A stretch of 64,000 nt of DNA, taken from Armatimonadota bacterium (GTDB lineage: Bacteria > Sysuimicrobiota > Sysuimicrobiia > Sysuimicrobiales > Sysuimicrobiaceae). The notes under the pieces are model-generated. The model was given only the letters and a program-made list of their open reading frames with translations, searched no databases and had not been told where the DNA came from. Positions 8,092 to 17,514 of this stretch are shown piece after piece. The stretch spans positions 105,737-169,736 of the forward strand of contig JAVKGW010000006.1 of assembly GCA_031460175.1 (NCBI GenBank), in the 5' to 3' direction. The translations under genes were made by a program, and so were the position numbers. The stretch's first letter is position 1. The number at the start of each line of letters is the position of its first letter.

Positions 8092-9116
8092 CTCCCTCCC
8101 ACGGCCTGCAGGGTCTTCCCGTACCACGTCTCATAGTACGCCCGGTAGGCCCCGGATCTCACCGCTTCCCACCAGGCACGGTTCTCCCGGTACCACGCCA
8201 CGGTACGCTCCAGGCCCTCCTCCAGGTCTACCCGGGGTCTCCAGTTGAGGTAGGCCCGGGCGCGGTGGGTGTCCAGGGCGTAGCGACGGTCGTGGGCGGG
8301 GCGGTCCCGGACGTGCTGCAGGAGGGAGGCGGGCTTGTCCAGCAGCCGAAGGATGGTGCGGGCCACCTGGAGGTTGGTGACCGTGCGGCCGGAGGCGAGG
8401 TTCAGCACGGGCCGGGGATCCGGATGCAGGAGGACCTGCAGCAGCCCCTCGCAGTGATCCTCCACATAGAGCCAGTCCCGCTCCTGCCGCCCGTCCCCGT
8501 AGATGGGGACGGGCTGGTCCAGCAGGGCGTTCGTGATCACGAGGGGGATGAACTTCTCCGGAAACTGGTAGGGGCCGTAGTTGTTGGTGCACCGGGTGAT
8601 CACCACGGGAAGCCCGTACGTCTTCCGGTATGCGAGGCAGAGGAGATCCGCGGCCGCCTTGCTGGCCGCATAGGGGCTGGTGGGGTTCAGGGGGCTATCT
8701 TCGGAGAAGCCCACGCCGGGCGGAGCCGGCCCGTACACCTCGTCCGTGCTCACCTGGACGAACCGCCGGATCCCATGCCGGAGGGCTGCCTCCAGCAGGG
8801 TTTGGGTCCCCACCACGTTCGCGCGCACGAAGGGCCGGCCGTCGAGGATGCTGCGGTCCACGTGGGTCTGGGCGGCAAGGTGCACCACCGCGTCCAACCC
8901 CTCCCGGAAGAGCCCGTTTACGAGCCGCGCGTCCGCCACGTCCCCCCGCACGAACCGGTACCGGGGATCCCGGGCCACATCCTCCAGGTTCGCGAGATTC
9001 CCCGCGTAGGTGAGCTTGTCCAGGTTGGTCACCTCGACGTCGGGGAGGGCCCGCAGCAACATCCGGATGAAGTGACTCCCGATGAATCCGGCCCCGCCCG
9101 TCACCAGCACCCGCAT
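8088..9116 (-). CDS. rfbB: dTDP-glucose 4,6-dehydratase
   Basis: A 342-residue short-chain dehydrogenase-fold enzyme that converts dTDP-glucose to dTDP-4-keto-6-deoxyglucose using tightly bound NAD. The Rossmann motif GGAGFIG is at residues 7-13. The dehydratase-specific TDEVYG (124-129) carries the Asp-Glu pair, and YAASK (149-153) supplies the catalytic Tyr and Lys. CTNNYGPYQFPEK is also diagnostic. It follows the thymidylyltransferase gene by 13 bases, giving the first two steps of dTDP-deoxysugar synthesis. RmlC and RmlD, needed for L-rhamnose, are not in this window, so the end product may be another 6-deoxysugar or the genes may lie elsewhere. Confidence 0.95.
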   Translation of the reverse strand: MRVLVTGGAGFIGSHFIRMLLRALPDVEVTNLDKLTYAGNLANLEDVARDPRYRFVRGDVADARLVNGLFREGLDAVVHLAAQTHVDRSILDGRPFVRANVVGTQTLLEAALRHGIRRFVQVSTDEVYGPAPPGVGFSEDSPLNPTSPYAASKAAADLLCLAYRKTYGLPVVITRCTNNYGPYQFPEKFIPLVITNALLDQPVPIYGDGRQERDWLYVEDHCEGLLQVLLHPDPRPVLNLASGRTVTNLQVARTILRLLDKPASLLQHVRDRPAHDRRYALDTHRARAYLNWRPRVDLEEGLERTVAWYRENRAWWEAVRSGAYRAYYETWYGKTLQAVGGR

Positions 9117-9129
9117 GCTCCCACCCCCT

Positions 9130-10206
9130 CTACAGCACCACCTCGGAGTCGTCGCTCACAAACACCCGGAGCCCCCTGGGCCCGTTGGGGGATCGGCGGA
9201 TCACCACGTGGCGGCCGAGCACGCTGTCCAACAGCCGCTCGATCCCCTCGAGCCGACAGCCCTCCAGGACCACGGAGTGCTCGATGCTGACCTCCCGGAG
9301 GATACTGCCCGCCCCGATGGCCGTGTAGGGGCCGATGTAGGAGTCGGTGATGCGGCAGCCCCCGCCGATCACCACCGGGCCCCGCACCACGCTGCGCTCG
9401 ATCACCGTCCCCTCCTCCACCTCCACCCGCCCGGTGAGCACGGACGCCTCGTCCACCTTCCCGAGGATCCGCGTCTGCGCGTAGGCATCCAGCACCGCCC
9501 GGTTGGCCTCCAGGAGGTCGTCCTTCTTCCCCGTATCGAGCCACCACCCCTCCAGGATCACAGTTTCCACCCGACCTCCGGCGTCGAGCAGGGCCTGGAT
9601 GGCGTCCGTGATCTCCAGCTCCCCTCTCGCAGAGGGGCGGATGCGGGCGATGGCCTCGTGGATCGGGGGACGGAAGAGGTACACCCCGACCAGGGCCAGG
9701 TTGCTGGGCGGATCCCGGGGCTTCTCCACGAGGCGCTGCACGCTCCCGTCTCCGTTGAGCACCGCCACCCCGAACCGCCGGGGATCCGGGACCTCCTTGA
9801 GGAGGATGAGGGCGTCCGCGGAGCTCCGGGAGAACCGGTCCACGAGGTGGGCCACCCCACCCTGGATGAGGTTGTCGCCCAGGAACATGAGGAAAGGGGC
9901 ATCCTCCAGAAACGGCCGGGCGGTCCTGACCGCGTGGGCGAGTCCTCCGGGGAACTCCTGCAGGAGGTAGGTGATCCGGATCCCCCACCGTTCGCCTGAG
10001 CCCACCGCGGCCCGGACCGCCTCCCCGGTCTCCGGGGAGATGATGACGCCCACCTCCTCGACCCCTGCCTCTGCTACCTGCTCCAGGACGAAGTGCAGGA
10101 TGGGCTTGTTGGCCACGGGCAGCAGCTGCTTGGCGCTCGTATACGTGAGGGGACGTAGCCGCGTGCCGCGGCCGCCGGAGAGCACAAGCCCCTTCATCCC
10201 GTCCAT
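9130..10206 (-). CDS. rfbA: Glucose-1-phosphate thymidylyltransferase, long form
   Basis: A 358-residue nucleotidyltransferase making dTDP-glucose from dTTP and glucose 1-phosphate. The signature [11 protein letters not shown] is at residues 11-21, then the LGDN active-site strand and the EKP motif. Unlike the roughly 290-residue RmlA of enterobacteria it has a C-terminal left-handed beta-helix region (about residues 240-358, hexapeptide-like repeats), as in the long archaeal and actinobacterial forms. Two in-frame ATGs at 10206 and 10197 are possible; neither has a clear ribosome binding site, and the second would trim three residues. It is paired with rfbB immediately downstream. Confidence 0.93.
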   Translation of the reverse strand: MDGMKGLVLSGGRGTRLRPLTYTSAKQLLPVANKPILHFVLEQVAEAGVEEVGVIISPETGEAVRAAVGSGERWGIRITYLLQEFPGGLAHAVRTARPFLEDAPFLMFLGDNLIQGGVAHLVDRFSRSSADALILLKEVPDPRRFGVAVLNGDGSVQRLVEKPRDPPSNLALVGVYLFRPPIHEAIARIRPSARGELEITDAIQALLDAGGRVETVILEGWWLDTGKKDDLLEANRAVLDAYAQTRILGKVDEASVLTGRVEVEEGTVIERSVVRGPVVIGGGCRITDSYIGPYTAIGAGSILREVSIEHSVVLEGCRLEGIERLLDSVLGRHVVIRRSPNGPRGLRVFVSDDSEVVL

Positions 10207-10243
10207 CCGGATCCCCGACTCCCCATCATGGGCCGCCCCCCGC

Positions 10244-11194
10244 TTAGGTGTCCTGCTCCAAACGAACGAATTCGTCCGATCGTTTCACCGATCTCCTCCT
10301 CCGGGCGAGCCGGAGGATGGCTTTGGGGATCAGGCTCAAGGCCAGGACGGCCGCGTACGCGGGGTTTTGGGGCCGCAGCCGAAAGGCCAGAGCCGCGCAC
10401 CCCCGGGCCTCCTCCACCTCTCCCGCCACCAGCATCTCCCGGGCCAGGAACCAGAACCGGCGGTGCAGGGCAGCGGCCCGGTCTCTAGCGGCCCTCCGCA
10501 CGTGCGCAGGGAGCTCCGGATCCCGGCTCAGGCGGTGGAGGGACCGGAGGAGGTGCTCCGTGGACTCCCGCCGGCGGGTGTTGGAGAGGGAGCGCGGGTT
10601 CCGCCGGTAGACCACGAGGGGCTCGGGGTTGCGGCGGAACGGGGCGCCGGAGCGGGCGAGCTTCAGCAGGAGGCTCACGTCCGGCCCCCACCGCAGGCCT
10701 TCCGGGAAGAGATCCGCCCGGAGCAGCGCCTCCCTGGGGACCAGAACCCCGTCCATGGGGATGGGGAACCCACGCACGATGGAAAGTACGGGGTCCGACT
10801 CGTCGAAGGGCCCAGCCCCGTCCTGCGTCCGCCGGCCTTCTACCCATGCATCGCAGAACACGAGGCACCCGCCGCCCGAGGCTTCGTAGACCCGGAGCTG
10901 GGAGGCAAGGTACCCGGGAAGCCAGAGATCGTCCGCATCGAGGAAGGCCACGAGCTCCCCGCGGGCACTCCGCACCCCGGTGTTCCGGGCCGCGGCCTCC
11001 CCGCGGTTGGGCTGGCGGACCAGGCACACCCGGTCCCCGTAGGAGGCCGCGATCTCCGCGGTTCGGTCGGTGGACCCGTCGTCCACCACGACCACCTCGT
11101 CCGGGAGCCGGGACTGGGCGAAGACAGAGTCCAAGGCCTCCCGCAGGGAGGCTTCGGCGTTGTAGGCGGGGATGACGAGGGAGACGGTGGGCAT
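10244..11194 (-). CDS. Glycosyltransferase family 2
   Basis: A 316-residue GT-A glycosyltransferase. The N-terminus [14 protein letters not shown], the [13 protein letters not shown] loop and the FLDADDLW metal site are classic. The C-terminal third is arginine-rich and helical with one weak hydrophobic stretch near the end. ATG at 11194 is chosen over the in-frame TTG at 11200 because AGGGAGG lies six bases upstream of the ATG. It follows the GT-C gene after an 11-base gap and precedes rfbA by about 40 bases. Function within the repeat unit is unknown. Confidence 0.9.
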   Translation of the reverse strand: MPTVSLVIPAYNAEASLREALDSVFAQSRLPDEVVVVDDGSTDRTAEIAASYGDRVCLVRQPNRGEAAARNTGVRSARGELVAFLDADDLWLPGYLASQLRVYEASGGGCLVFCDAWVEGRRTQDGAGPFDESDPVLSIVRGFPIPMDGVLVPREALLRADLFPEGLRWGPDVSLLLKLARSGAPFRRNPEPLVVYRRNPRSLSNTRRRESTEHLLRSLHRLSRDPELPAHVRRAARDRAAALHRRFWFLAREMLVAGEVEEARGCAALAFRLRPQNPAYAAVLALSLIPKAILRLARRRRSVKRSDEFVRLEQDT

Positions 11195-11205
11195 CGCCAA
11201 CCTCC

Positions 11206-12666
11206 CTACCAGAATGCCCGCGTCGGAATGGTTCCCGCGTACCCCTCCACCCGAACCCCGGTCTCGAAAGAGACCGAGGATATGGGGTGCATCGCGGATC
11301 GGAGGTGCGTTCGGACCCGGCCGCGAGGGTCCACGGACTCGGGCTGCCGCGACACAAGCCAGACCCGCCGGCTTCCCCGGACAAGCTCGTGCACCCGTTC
11401 CAGGTCCTGCCGGCCGTAGTACCGCACGAAGCGCACGGGCTTCGCGTGGGAACTGAAGTAGAACTCAAACGGCCGCGCCCAGTGCCCGCTCACGACCACG
11501 ATCCCATCCCCCGGCTGGACCCGCTCGGCCACGTACGCCGCCACGGACCGCCATGGGCCCCAGAGGGGCCTCGGGCCCAGGTACACGCGGGGGAGGGAGA
11601 AGAGGTTCAGCGCCACGAGGGCGCCGAGCAAGGTCCAGCCCACAGGCCGGGGCCTGAGGTGGACGGCGGCCACGCCGAGGAGCACGAGGTACCCGATGGA
11701 GGCCAGGAGCAAGGTGCGCGGGATCAGGACGTATGTGCCCACGGAGATGGCCTGAAACCGTAGCCCCGCTATCGCCGCGATCCCGAGCGCCCCCAGGCTC
11801 GTGCCGACCAGCGCGGCCGCGGACTCCGGCCGCCGCCGGAGGATCCACGATCCGTAGAGGGTCGCGCCTCCAGACCCCAGCAGGATCACGGCCTTGAGCA
11901 CCGGCCGGCCGGGAGGGAGGAAGTCGCTCGCGAAGGCCACCAGCGCATAGGCCACCTGCTGTAGGGGTAACAGCGCGCTCCCCGGCACCTCCGGCGGACC
12001 CGTGCGTCCGAGATGCTGCAGGAGCACGAAGGCCCAGGGCGAGAACCCCGCAAGGGCCGCCCCCACGGAGGTGATCCAAGCTCGGAGCGGCAAGACCCTG
12101 CGGGCAGCCCACACCCAAGCCAGGGCCAAGGCCTCCCCTGCCAGGAGCAGGAAAGCGCCGTAGTGGGTATACAGGGCAAGGACGAGGAAGCCCGTGTGAA
12201 GGGCCCAGTCGGCCGCCCTCCCGTCGCGCAGCCCCCGGACGAAGCACAGCAGGGCGCAGCTCCCGAGCAGCAGCAGGAGGGCGTACATGCGGAGGTCCTG
12301 GGCGTGGAAGACGTGGAGGGGGGAGAGCGCGAAGAGCAGGGCTGCCACCAGTGCGGTGCGCTCGTCCACGAGCTCCCGCCCCAGGGCGTAGACCACGGGC
12401 ACCGCCGCGGAGCCGAAGACCACGTTGGGGAACCGGAGCCAGAACTCGTCGTTCCCCGCCACCGACCGCCAGAAGTGCAGGAAGACGTAGTACAGAGGGG
12501 GGTGGAAGTCGTCCCGGGCGACGAACGCCACGAGGTCCGGAAGCGGTCGGGCCGCCACCAGGGCGCTGTAGGCTTCATCCAGGCCGATGTCCCAGGTCCC
12601 CAGCCGCACCAGCCGCAGCCCCGCGGCGAGGGCCACAAGCCCGACGACCCAGGGAACCCGCCTCAT
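11206..12666 (-). CDS. GT-C membrane glycosyltransferase (ArnT/PMT-like)
   Basis: A 486-residue polytopic protein with about ten or more hydrophobic segments. It resembles lipid-linked-sugar-dependent transferases of the PMT/ArnT superfamily, which act on the outer face of the membrane using polyprenyl-phosphate sugars. After the first helix comes the acidic loop WDIGLDEAYSA (Asp30-Glu31), in the position of the catalytic acidic residue, then HPPLYYVFLHFWR, the typical loop before helix 2. A soluble C-terminal domain follows the last helix. ATG at 12666 forms an ATGA overlap with the ATP-grasp fusion gene; nine more in-frame residues upstream are not needed. The DPM1-like genes at 6973 and 42887 could supply its donor. 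Confidence 0.85.
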   Translation of the reverse strand: MRRVPWVVGLVALAAGLRLVRLGTWDIGLDEAYSALVAARPLPDLVAFVARDDFHPPLYYVFLHFWRSVAGNDEFWLRFPNVVFGSAAVPVVYALGRELVDERTALVAALLFALSPLHVFHAQDLRMYALLLLLGSCALLCFVRGLRDGRAADWALHTGFLVLALYTHYGAFLLLAGEALALAWVWAARRVLPLRAWITSVGAALAGFSPWAFVLLQHLGRTGPPEVPGSALLPLQQVAYALVAFASDFLPPGRPVLKAVILLGSGGATLYGSWILRRRPESAAALVGTSLGALGIAAIAGLRFQAISVGTYVLIPRTLLLASIGYLVLLGVAAVHLRPRPVGWTLLGALVALNLFSLPRVYLGPRPLWGPWRSVAAYVAERVQPGDGIVVVSGHWARPFEFYFSSHAKPVRFVRYYGRQDLERVHELVRGSRRVWLVSRQPESVDPRGRVRTHLRSAMHPISSVSFETGVRVEGYAGTIPTRAFW

Positions 12667-14375
12667 CGCACACCCTCCGGCCTTGCGACCCACCGCCCGG
12701 CCTGCTCCACGGCCCGGGCGATCCTCCCGTACACCGCCCGGTAACCGGCGCCGTCCGCGCCGTACGGGTCCCGGATCTCCGGGTCACCCTCCAGCAGGAG
12801 CCCGAGGAGGAACACCTTCTCCCTGTGCTCGGGGTGCTCGCGCCGGACGCGCTCCAGGTCCGAGGCGTCGAAGGTCAGCACCACCTGCGCTTGCTCCAGC
12901 AGGGCGGGCTCCAGCCGCACGGCGCGGTGAAACCGGAGGTCCACTCCGAACGCCGAGGCTGCTTTAAGCGCCTCCGGCGGGGACGTGGCTCCCGGCCGGG
13001 CCCGGGTGCCCGCGGCCTGGACCCGCACGGAGCGCGGGAAGATCCGGGCCGCGTACGCCTGCGCAAAGGGGCTGCGGCAGATGTTGCCCCGGCAGACGAA
13101 GAGGACGTTGTGGGATGTGGCGAGCCGCCGGCGCAGGCGCGCGCGCTCCATCCCGCGCACGAGCCCAACCCGCAGAGCAAGCCTCCGAACGCGCCACGAG
13201 ACACGTGCCACGGCCGAGCGGAGGATCTTCCCCACCTCCGCCAGTCCCGGTGCCGGGTCGTCCCGGGTGAGGGTGTCGTTGTGTTCCCGCAGGAGCAGGA
13301 GGTTCCGGACCTCGCCGGCCACCTGCCGGGGTGCGGGCGCGAACGGTGGCAGGGAATGCAGGGAGCGGACGTACTCCCGCAGCCACACGAGGTCCAGGGT
13401 GAGGTTGCGGCCGTACACGCCCACGCGGTAGGTCTGCGGGAAACCGCGCTCTCCGTGCACGAGCAAGCGGTACAGGTAGTAGGGAAAGTCCGCGCCGCAG
13501 GCCACCGCCAGGGGCAGGGATCCCCAGAACCGCCCGTTGATCTCCAGGAACACCCACGCCCCCGTGCGAGGGTTGCGGCGGAACTCCACCATGGCCACCC
13601 CGGTGTAGCGGAGCGCGCCCACGAGCCTGCGGGCGGCGTCCAGCAGGTCCGGGTCCAGCCGGACGCTGCGCCGGTAGGAGCTCCCTCCGCCCCGGAGCGG
13701 CTCGTGCACCCGCTCGTGCTGGAACGCCACGAGGACCTCCCCCCGGTCCGCCAGCACCTCCACGCCCACCCCGATTCCGGAGAAGAACTCCTGCACGAGC
13801 ACCGGGTCCGCGTAGCCGGTGCGGTGCAGGAACTCCCGGAGCGCCGGTGGGTCCGGGAAGACCCGCACGCCGCGGCGGTTGGTGAGGTCGGGGTAGGCGA
13901 AGGTGGTGGGAGGTTTCAGGACGAGCGGGGGACGGAGGTCCAGGCCCGCAAGGTCCTCCGGGTGCTCCACCACGCGGCTGCGGGGCACGGGGATGCTCAG
14001 CGTCCTGGCCAGCTCGTGGCTGCGGATCTTGTCGAAGGCCACCGCGCACGCCTCCTCCTCCGGGAGGGCCAGCCGTGCCAGGCTTTCGAACTCGGACCGG
14101 AATGCCCGGATCGGGAGGAGGGTGGGGTCCTCGCACGGGATCAGGAGGTCGAACCGTTCGCGCCCGAGCAGGTTCCGGAGCGCTTCCTTCCAGCCCAGGT
14201 CGTCGGGGGAGAAGGGCGGGAGGTCGTGGACGGCCCGGAGGTAACGGGACCGGCGGGCAGGGGAGTCCGGGTCGCACCAGCCCGCGTGTACCTCCACCCC
14301 CCTGCGCCCCAGGGACCGGACCACCGCGAGGAACGCCCGGGTGTCCCCGCCGAGCACCAGCACCTTCCCGCTCAT
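12663..14375 (-). CDS. ATP-grasp enzyme fused to a low-molecular-weight protein tyrosine phosphatase
   Basis: A 570-residue two-domain protein. Residues 1 to about 390 are an ATP-grasp fold of the carbamoyl-phosphate-synthase/ligase type, with an N-terminal LVLGGDTRAFLA pre-ATP-grasp strand, the lysine strand PLVLKPP (about 150-156), and the metal site VFLEINGRFWGS (276-286). Residues from about 422 are a complete LMW-PTP with the phosphate loop VCRGNICRSP (Cys428 nucleophile, Arg434) and the general acid in DPYG (Asp536). ATP-grasp enzymes of this group ligate a carboxylate to an amine; LMW-PTPs partner BY-kinases in capsule loci. ATGA overlaps join it to both neighbours. There is no frameshift; the fusion is continuous. 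The ligated substrate is unknown. Confidence 0.9.
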   Translation of the reverse strand: MSGKVLVLGGDTRAFLAVVRSLGRRGVEVHAGWCDPDSPARRSRYLRAVHDLPPFSPDDLGWKEALRNLLGRERFDLLIPCEDPTLLPIRAFRSEFESLARLALPEEEACAVAFDKIRSHELARTLSIPVPRSRVVEHPEDLAGLDLRPPLVLKPPTTFAYPDLTNRRGVRVFPDPPALREFLHRTGYADPVLVQEFFSGIGVGVEVLADRGEVLVAFQHERVHEPLRGGGSSYRRSVRLDPDLLDAARRLVGALRYTGVAMVEFRRNPRTGAWVFLEINGRFWGSLPLAVACGADFPYYLYRLLVHGERGFPQTYRVGVYGRNLTLDLVWLREYVRSLHSLPPFAPAPRQVAGEVRNLLLLREHNDTLTRDDPAPGLAEVGKILRSAVARVSWRVRRLALRVGLVRGMERARLRRRLATSHNVLFVCRGNICRSPFAQAYAARIFPRSVRVQAAGTRARPGATSPPEALKAASAFGVDLRFHRAVRLEPALLEQAQVVLTFDASDLERVRREHPEHREKVFLLGLLLEGDPEIRDPYGADGAGYRAVYGRIARAVEQAGRWVARPEGVR

Positions 14376-15373
14376 CGGCCTTTGCTCCGTAAGGGATTCC
14401 GGGCCTGTACCCGGTACATCTCGTAGAACTCGCTCAGGGTGGCGGGCCGGCAGGTGCGGGACGCGCGCTCGAACAGCACCTCCAGGTCCCGGTACAGGTG
14501 CTCGATGTGCTCCCGGGTGGGAAACAGGGGGCTACCGCCCGGCATGAGTTCGGACGAGTGCACCATGAACTCCAGGTGCACGCATCCCTCGTGGGCGGCC
14601 CGCCGGACGATGCGCAGCATGTGGGGGAGGTTGCGGCGGTCGGGCCGCAACCAGTGCACGGACGGCCAGAACCGGTGGAGGAGGCGACGGGCGAGGGGGA
14701 CGGAGTTCAACCGTTCCCGCCACGGCCGGAGCGCGGAGGGGCCCGAGGGCACCACGGTCACGGGCACCTCCATCAAGGTAGAGTTCCCCGGGCGGGAGAC
14801 GTCCTCGAGGTCCACGTAGTACGGGTCCTCGGGGAAGCGGCGGTAGTCCGGCCCGCCGGTCCCTTGCGGAGCCCCGAGGTGCCGCCGCCAGGAGAGGTGC
14901 GGGGTCACGGAGCAGTCCACGAGGTAGCCGTGCCGTACCAGGAGCCGCGCGTACGTCTCGTTGAAGCCCCACCGGCCCGCCCGGTGGCTGCGCATCTTCA
15001 CCCCGAAGGTGTCTTCCAGGACCTGGGTGAGCACCCGGATCTTCTGTTCCATGACGGGCTCGGGGTACTCAAAGAGGTAGGGCTGGTGGTGGAGGTCGTC
15101 GGGCGTGAGCGAGACGAGGGGCGGGTTGTTCCAGGCGTGCGGGTGCGCTCCGATCTCCGCGGTGTTGCGCCGCAGCACGTCCCGCCCGAACTCCCGGAAC
15201 GCCGGGGAAATCGCCATCTCGTACGTGACCAGGTAGGTGGGCCGCAGGCCGTACCGCTCGCAGAGCTCCTGGAACCGGGGAAGATACTCCGCGTTCCGGG
15301 TGGTGATCTCCCGGGGCCGGGCCCAGAGGTTGTCGCCTTCCGTGTCCACGGTGATGAGGAAGACGGGAATCAT
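14372..15373 (-). CDS. Polysaccharide deacetylase-like (WalW-type) protein
   Basis: A 333-residue protein with a NodB-like start: FLITVDTEGDNLW places the catalytic/metal Asp at residue 10, and EIGAHPHAWNNPP supplies two histidines (77 and 79) for the metal site. A later RSHRAGRWGF segment fits the substrate-side Arg of this family. It would remove N- or O-acyl groups from a sugar or cell-surface polymer, at the cytoplasmic side since no signal peptide is visible. ATG at 15373 makes an ATGA overlap with the upstream glycosyltransferase; an open frame extends far upstream inside that gene and is discarded. Confidence 0.8.
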   Translation of the reverse strand: MIPVFLITVDTEGDNLWARPREITTRNAEYLPRFQELCERYGLRPTYLVTYEMAISPAFREFGRDVLRRNTAEIGAHPHAWNNPPLVSLTPDDLHHQPYLFEYPEPVMEQKIRVLTQVLEDTFGVKMRSHRAGRWGFNETYARLLVRHGYLVDCSVTPHLSWRRHLGAPQGTGGPDYRRFPEDPYYVDLEDVSRPGNSTLMEVPVTVVPSGPSALRPWRERLNSVPLARRLLHRFWPSVHWLRPDRRNLPHMLRIVRRAAHEGCVHLEFMVHSSELMPGGSPLFPTREHIEHLYRDLEVLFERASRTCRPATLSEFYEMYRVQARNPLRSKGR

Positions 15374-16500
15374 GCCGCGAGCCTCCGGGACGTCCGGCAG
15401 AGGTCCTGCCACAGTTCCAGGAACCGGTCCGCGATGCGGGAGACGGCGTACGCCGAGGCCTTCTGAACGTTGCGCTCCGCGAAGGACCCGCGCAGCCGTG
15501 GGTCGGAGAGGAGCGCGGTGATGCGGTCGGCGAGGGCCGCCTCGTCCTGCGGTGACACGAGGAAGCCGTTCTGCCCGTCCTCCACGAGGTACGGGATCCC
15601 CATCACGCGGCTCGCGACCACCGGGAGCCCGCAGCTCATGGCCTCCAGGAGCACGATCCCGAAGGACTCCACGAGGCTGGGGAGCACGAAGACGTCCGCG
15701 GCCCTCATGCACCGGATCACCTCCTCGTGGGGCCGGGCGCCGAGGAAGGCGATCCGGGGGCCGACGCCGGTCCGCTGTGCGAGCGCCCTGAGGTTCCGGG
15801 ACTCCTCGCCGTCTCCCACCACCAGGAGGAGGGCATCCGGGAAGCGGGCGAGGACCCGAGGGAAGGCTCCGAGGAGGTGGTGCACGCCCTTGATGCGGAG
15901 GAGCCGCCCTACGTAGAGGACCACCGGCACTCGGTCCGGAAGGCCCAGGGACCGCCGGGCCTCCTCCCGGCCGAGCCGGTGGGCGTCCCGCATACGCAAG
16001 CCGTGCGGGATGACCTGCACGGGCCGGTCCACGAGCTCCCCGGCGCGGCGACGCAGGTCCTCCGTGACCGCCACCACCGCGGTGCTGTGCCGCAGGGCCC
16101 ACCGGACGTACGTCCGCCGGGCCCACGGGCTCGACTCATAGAGGTCCAGGCCCTGGATGTAGGTGACGGAGGGAATTCCCAGGAGCTTCCCCGCAAGCGT
16201 CACGAGGGCCCCGCAGGAGAGCGACTGCCCCTGGATCACGTCCGGTGCCCGGGCCTGCGCGATGCGCAGCAGCATCGCGGCCCTCTGGGCCATCCGGGTG
16301 ACGGGAACAGGGAGAGGCCGCAGCCGCACCACTTCCACTCCGCCGGAAACCTCGCGGGCCGGTGCGTGACCCCGTGTGTTCACCACCACGGTGACCCGCC
16401 CACCCCGGGAGGCCAGCTCCTCCGCCAGGAACGCGGTGGCCATGGCGGTCCCCGCGGTCTTCTCCGGAGGGTACTCGTTCGTGAGGAGGAGGACCTTCAT
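15370..16500 (-). CDS. Glycosyltransferase family 4 (GT-B fold)
   Basis: A 376-residue GT4. The N-terminal LLTNEYPPEKTAGTA loop, the interdomain YVGRLLRIKGVHHLL, and the donor-site ESFGIVLLEAMSCGLPVVAS are all at the usual spacing. The ATG at 16500 is three bases after the preceding stop (16504), and the C-terminus overlaps the deacetylase-like gene by four bases. It closely resembles other GT4 enzymes in this operon in architecture but not in detail, so the genes are not recent duplicates. Confidence 0.92.
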   Translation of the reverse strand: MKVLLLTNEYPPEKTAGTAMATAFLAEELASRGGRVTVVVNTRGHAPAREVSGGVEVVRLRPLPVPVTRMAQRAAMLLRIAQARAPDVIQGQSLSCGALVTLAGKLLGIPSVTYIQGLDLYESSPWARRTYVRWALRHSTAVVAVTEDLRRRAGELVDRPVQVIPHGLRMRDAHRLGREEARRSLGLPDRVPVVLYVGRLLRIKGVHHLLGAFPRVLARFPDALLLVVGDGEESRNLRALAQRTGVGPRIAFLGARPHEEVIRCMRAADVFVLPSLVESFGIVLLEAMSCGLPVVASRVMGIPYLVEDGQNGFLVSPQDEAALADRITALLSDPRLRGSFAERNVQKASAYAVSRIADRFLELWQDLCRTSRRLAA

Positions 16501-16503
16501 GGG

Positions 16504-17514
16504 CTAGCTCCGCGGCAACGCCGGCGGGTCCCGGAAGAGGCCGAAAAGAATGGCCAGGGACCGCGCAAGCCACGTCCCGATTCGAATGTCGCCCGGTACA
16601 GGACGTAAAAGATCCTGGAGGGCGTAGTAGACGAGCCGAAAGCCCAGCCCCACCAGGGCCACGGCGACGTACAGGGGAAGCCAGCACCGCCCCACGTGCT
16701 TCGTGAAAAGGTAGCGCCGGCTCTGCAAGGAGATGAGGGAGGCGCGCTTGGTGCGCCGGGCGTTCACCCCGTAGGCGGCCACCACCCGGACCTGGGGGGC
16801 GTAGAGCACCTTCCAGCCGTGCCGGCGGAACCGCCAGCACCAGTCGAAGTCCTCCCCGTAGAAGAAGATGTTGCCGTCCAGGAGCCCCACCTGCTCGATG
16901 GCGGTGCGCCGGACCAGCATGACCCCTCCGCCGATGAAGGGAACCTCCACGAGGTGCTCGTTCTCGTGCGGTGCAGCCCCACGCCGTCTCAGTGTGCGTT
17001 TGACCCATCGGGCCAGCTGCTGGAGGGACCATTCCGCCACCAGGAAGTGCCAGAAGCCGAGGGTGGAGGGTCCCGGGACGTGGTGGGTGTAGAGGGGCTC
17101 CCCGCGGTCGTCCACCTTCATGGGCGCCACCACCGCGGCCTGCGGGTTTTCCCGGGCGATGCGGATCAGTTCGTGGATCTGCTCGGGATGGATCACCACG
17201 TCGTCGTCCGCCACCAACACGAACTCGCCCCGGGCCAGACGGATGCCCTCGTTCTTGCCCCGCGCGATCCCCAGGTTGTGGCCCGTCTCCACGAGGTGCA
17301 CCTCCGGGAACTCCGCGCGCACCATCTCGGCACTCCCGTCCGTGCTGCCGTTGTCCACCACGATGACCTCCAGCCGGAGGGAAGAAGGACCGCGGAGGGC
17401 TGCCAGACCTTTGCGGAGCCGGTCCCGCTTGTTCCAGTTGAGGAACACCACGGAGCAGTCCGGGACCGCGGGTCGTGTCCGCGGACTTCCGGAGGGGTGC
17501 CGGGTCCGGATCAC
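16504..17514 (-). CDS. Glycosyltransferase family 2, rhamnosyltransferase-like
   Basis: A 336-residue GT-A enzyme. After a proline/arginine-rich N-terminus of about 20 residues it has CSVVFLNWNKRDRL, the VIVVDNGSTDGS loop, LVADDDVVI in place of DxD, and FFYGEDFDWCWR, the ED motif region typical of rhamnosyltransferase-like GT2 proteins. Two C-terminal hydrophobic segments follow. GTG at 17514 overlaps the upstream stop as GTGA, fixing the start inside a longer open frame that runs to 18375. Presence of RmlA/RmlB in the operon fits a deoxysugar donor, but that is inference. Confidence 0.88.
   Translation of the reverse strand: MIRTRHPSGSPRTRPAVPDCSVVFLNWNKRDRLRKGLAALRGPSSLRLEVIVVDNGSTDGSAEMVRAEFPEVHLVETGHNLGIARGKNEGIRLARGEFVLVADDDVVIHPEQIHELIRIARENPQAAVVAPMKVDDRGEPLYTHHVPGPSTLGFWHFLVAEWSLQQLARWVKRTLRRRGAAPHENEHLVEVPFIGGGVMLVRRTAIEQVGLLDGNIFFYGEDFDWCWRFRRHGWKVLYAPQVRVVAAYGVNARRTKRASLISLQSRRYLFTKHVGRCWLPLYVAVALVGLGFRLVYYALQDLLRPVPGDIRIGTWLARSLAILFGLFRDPPALPRS

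Noticed and set aside
15374..16126. Extension of the deacetylase-like frame
   Set aside because: It is inside the GT4 gene and low complexity; the NodB-like fold begins at 15373.
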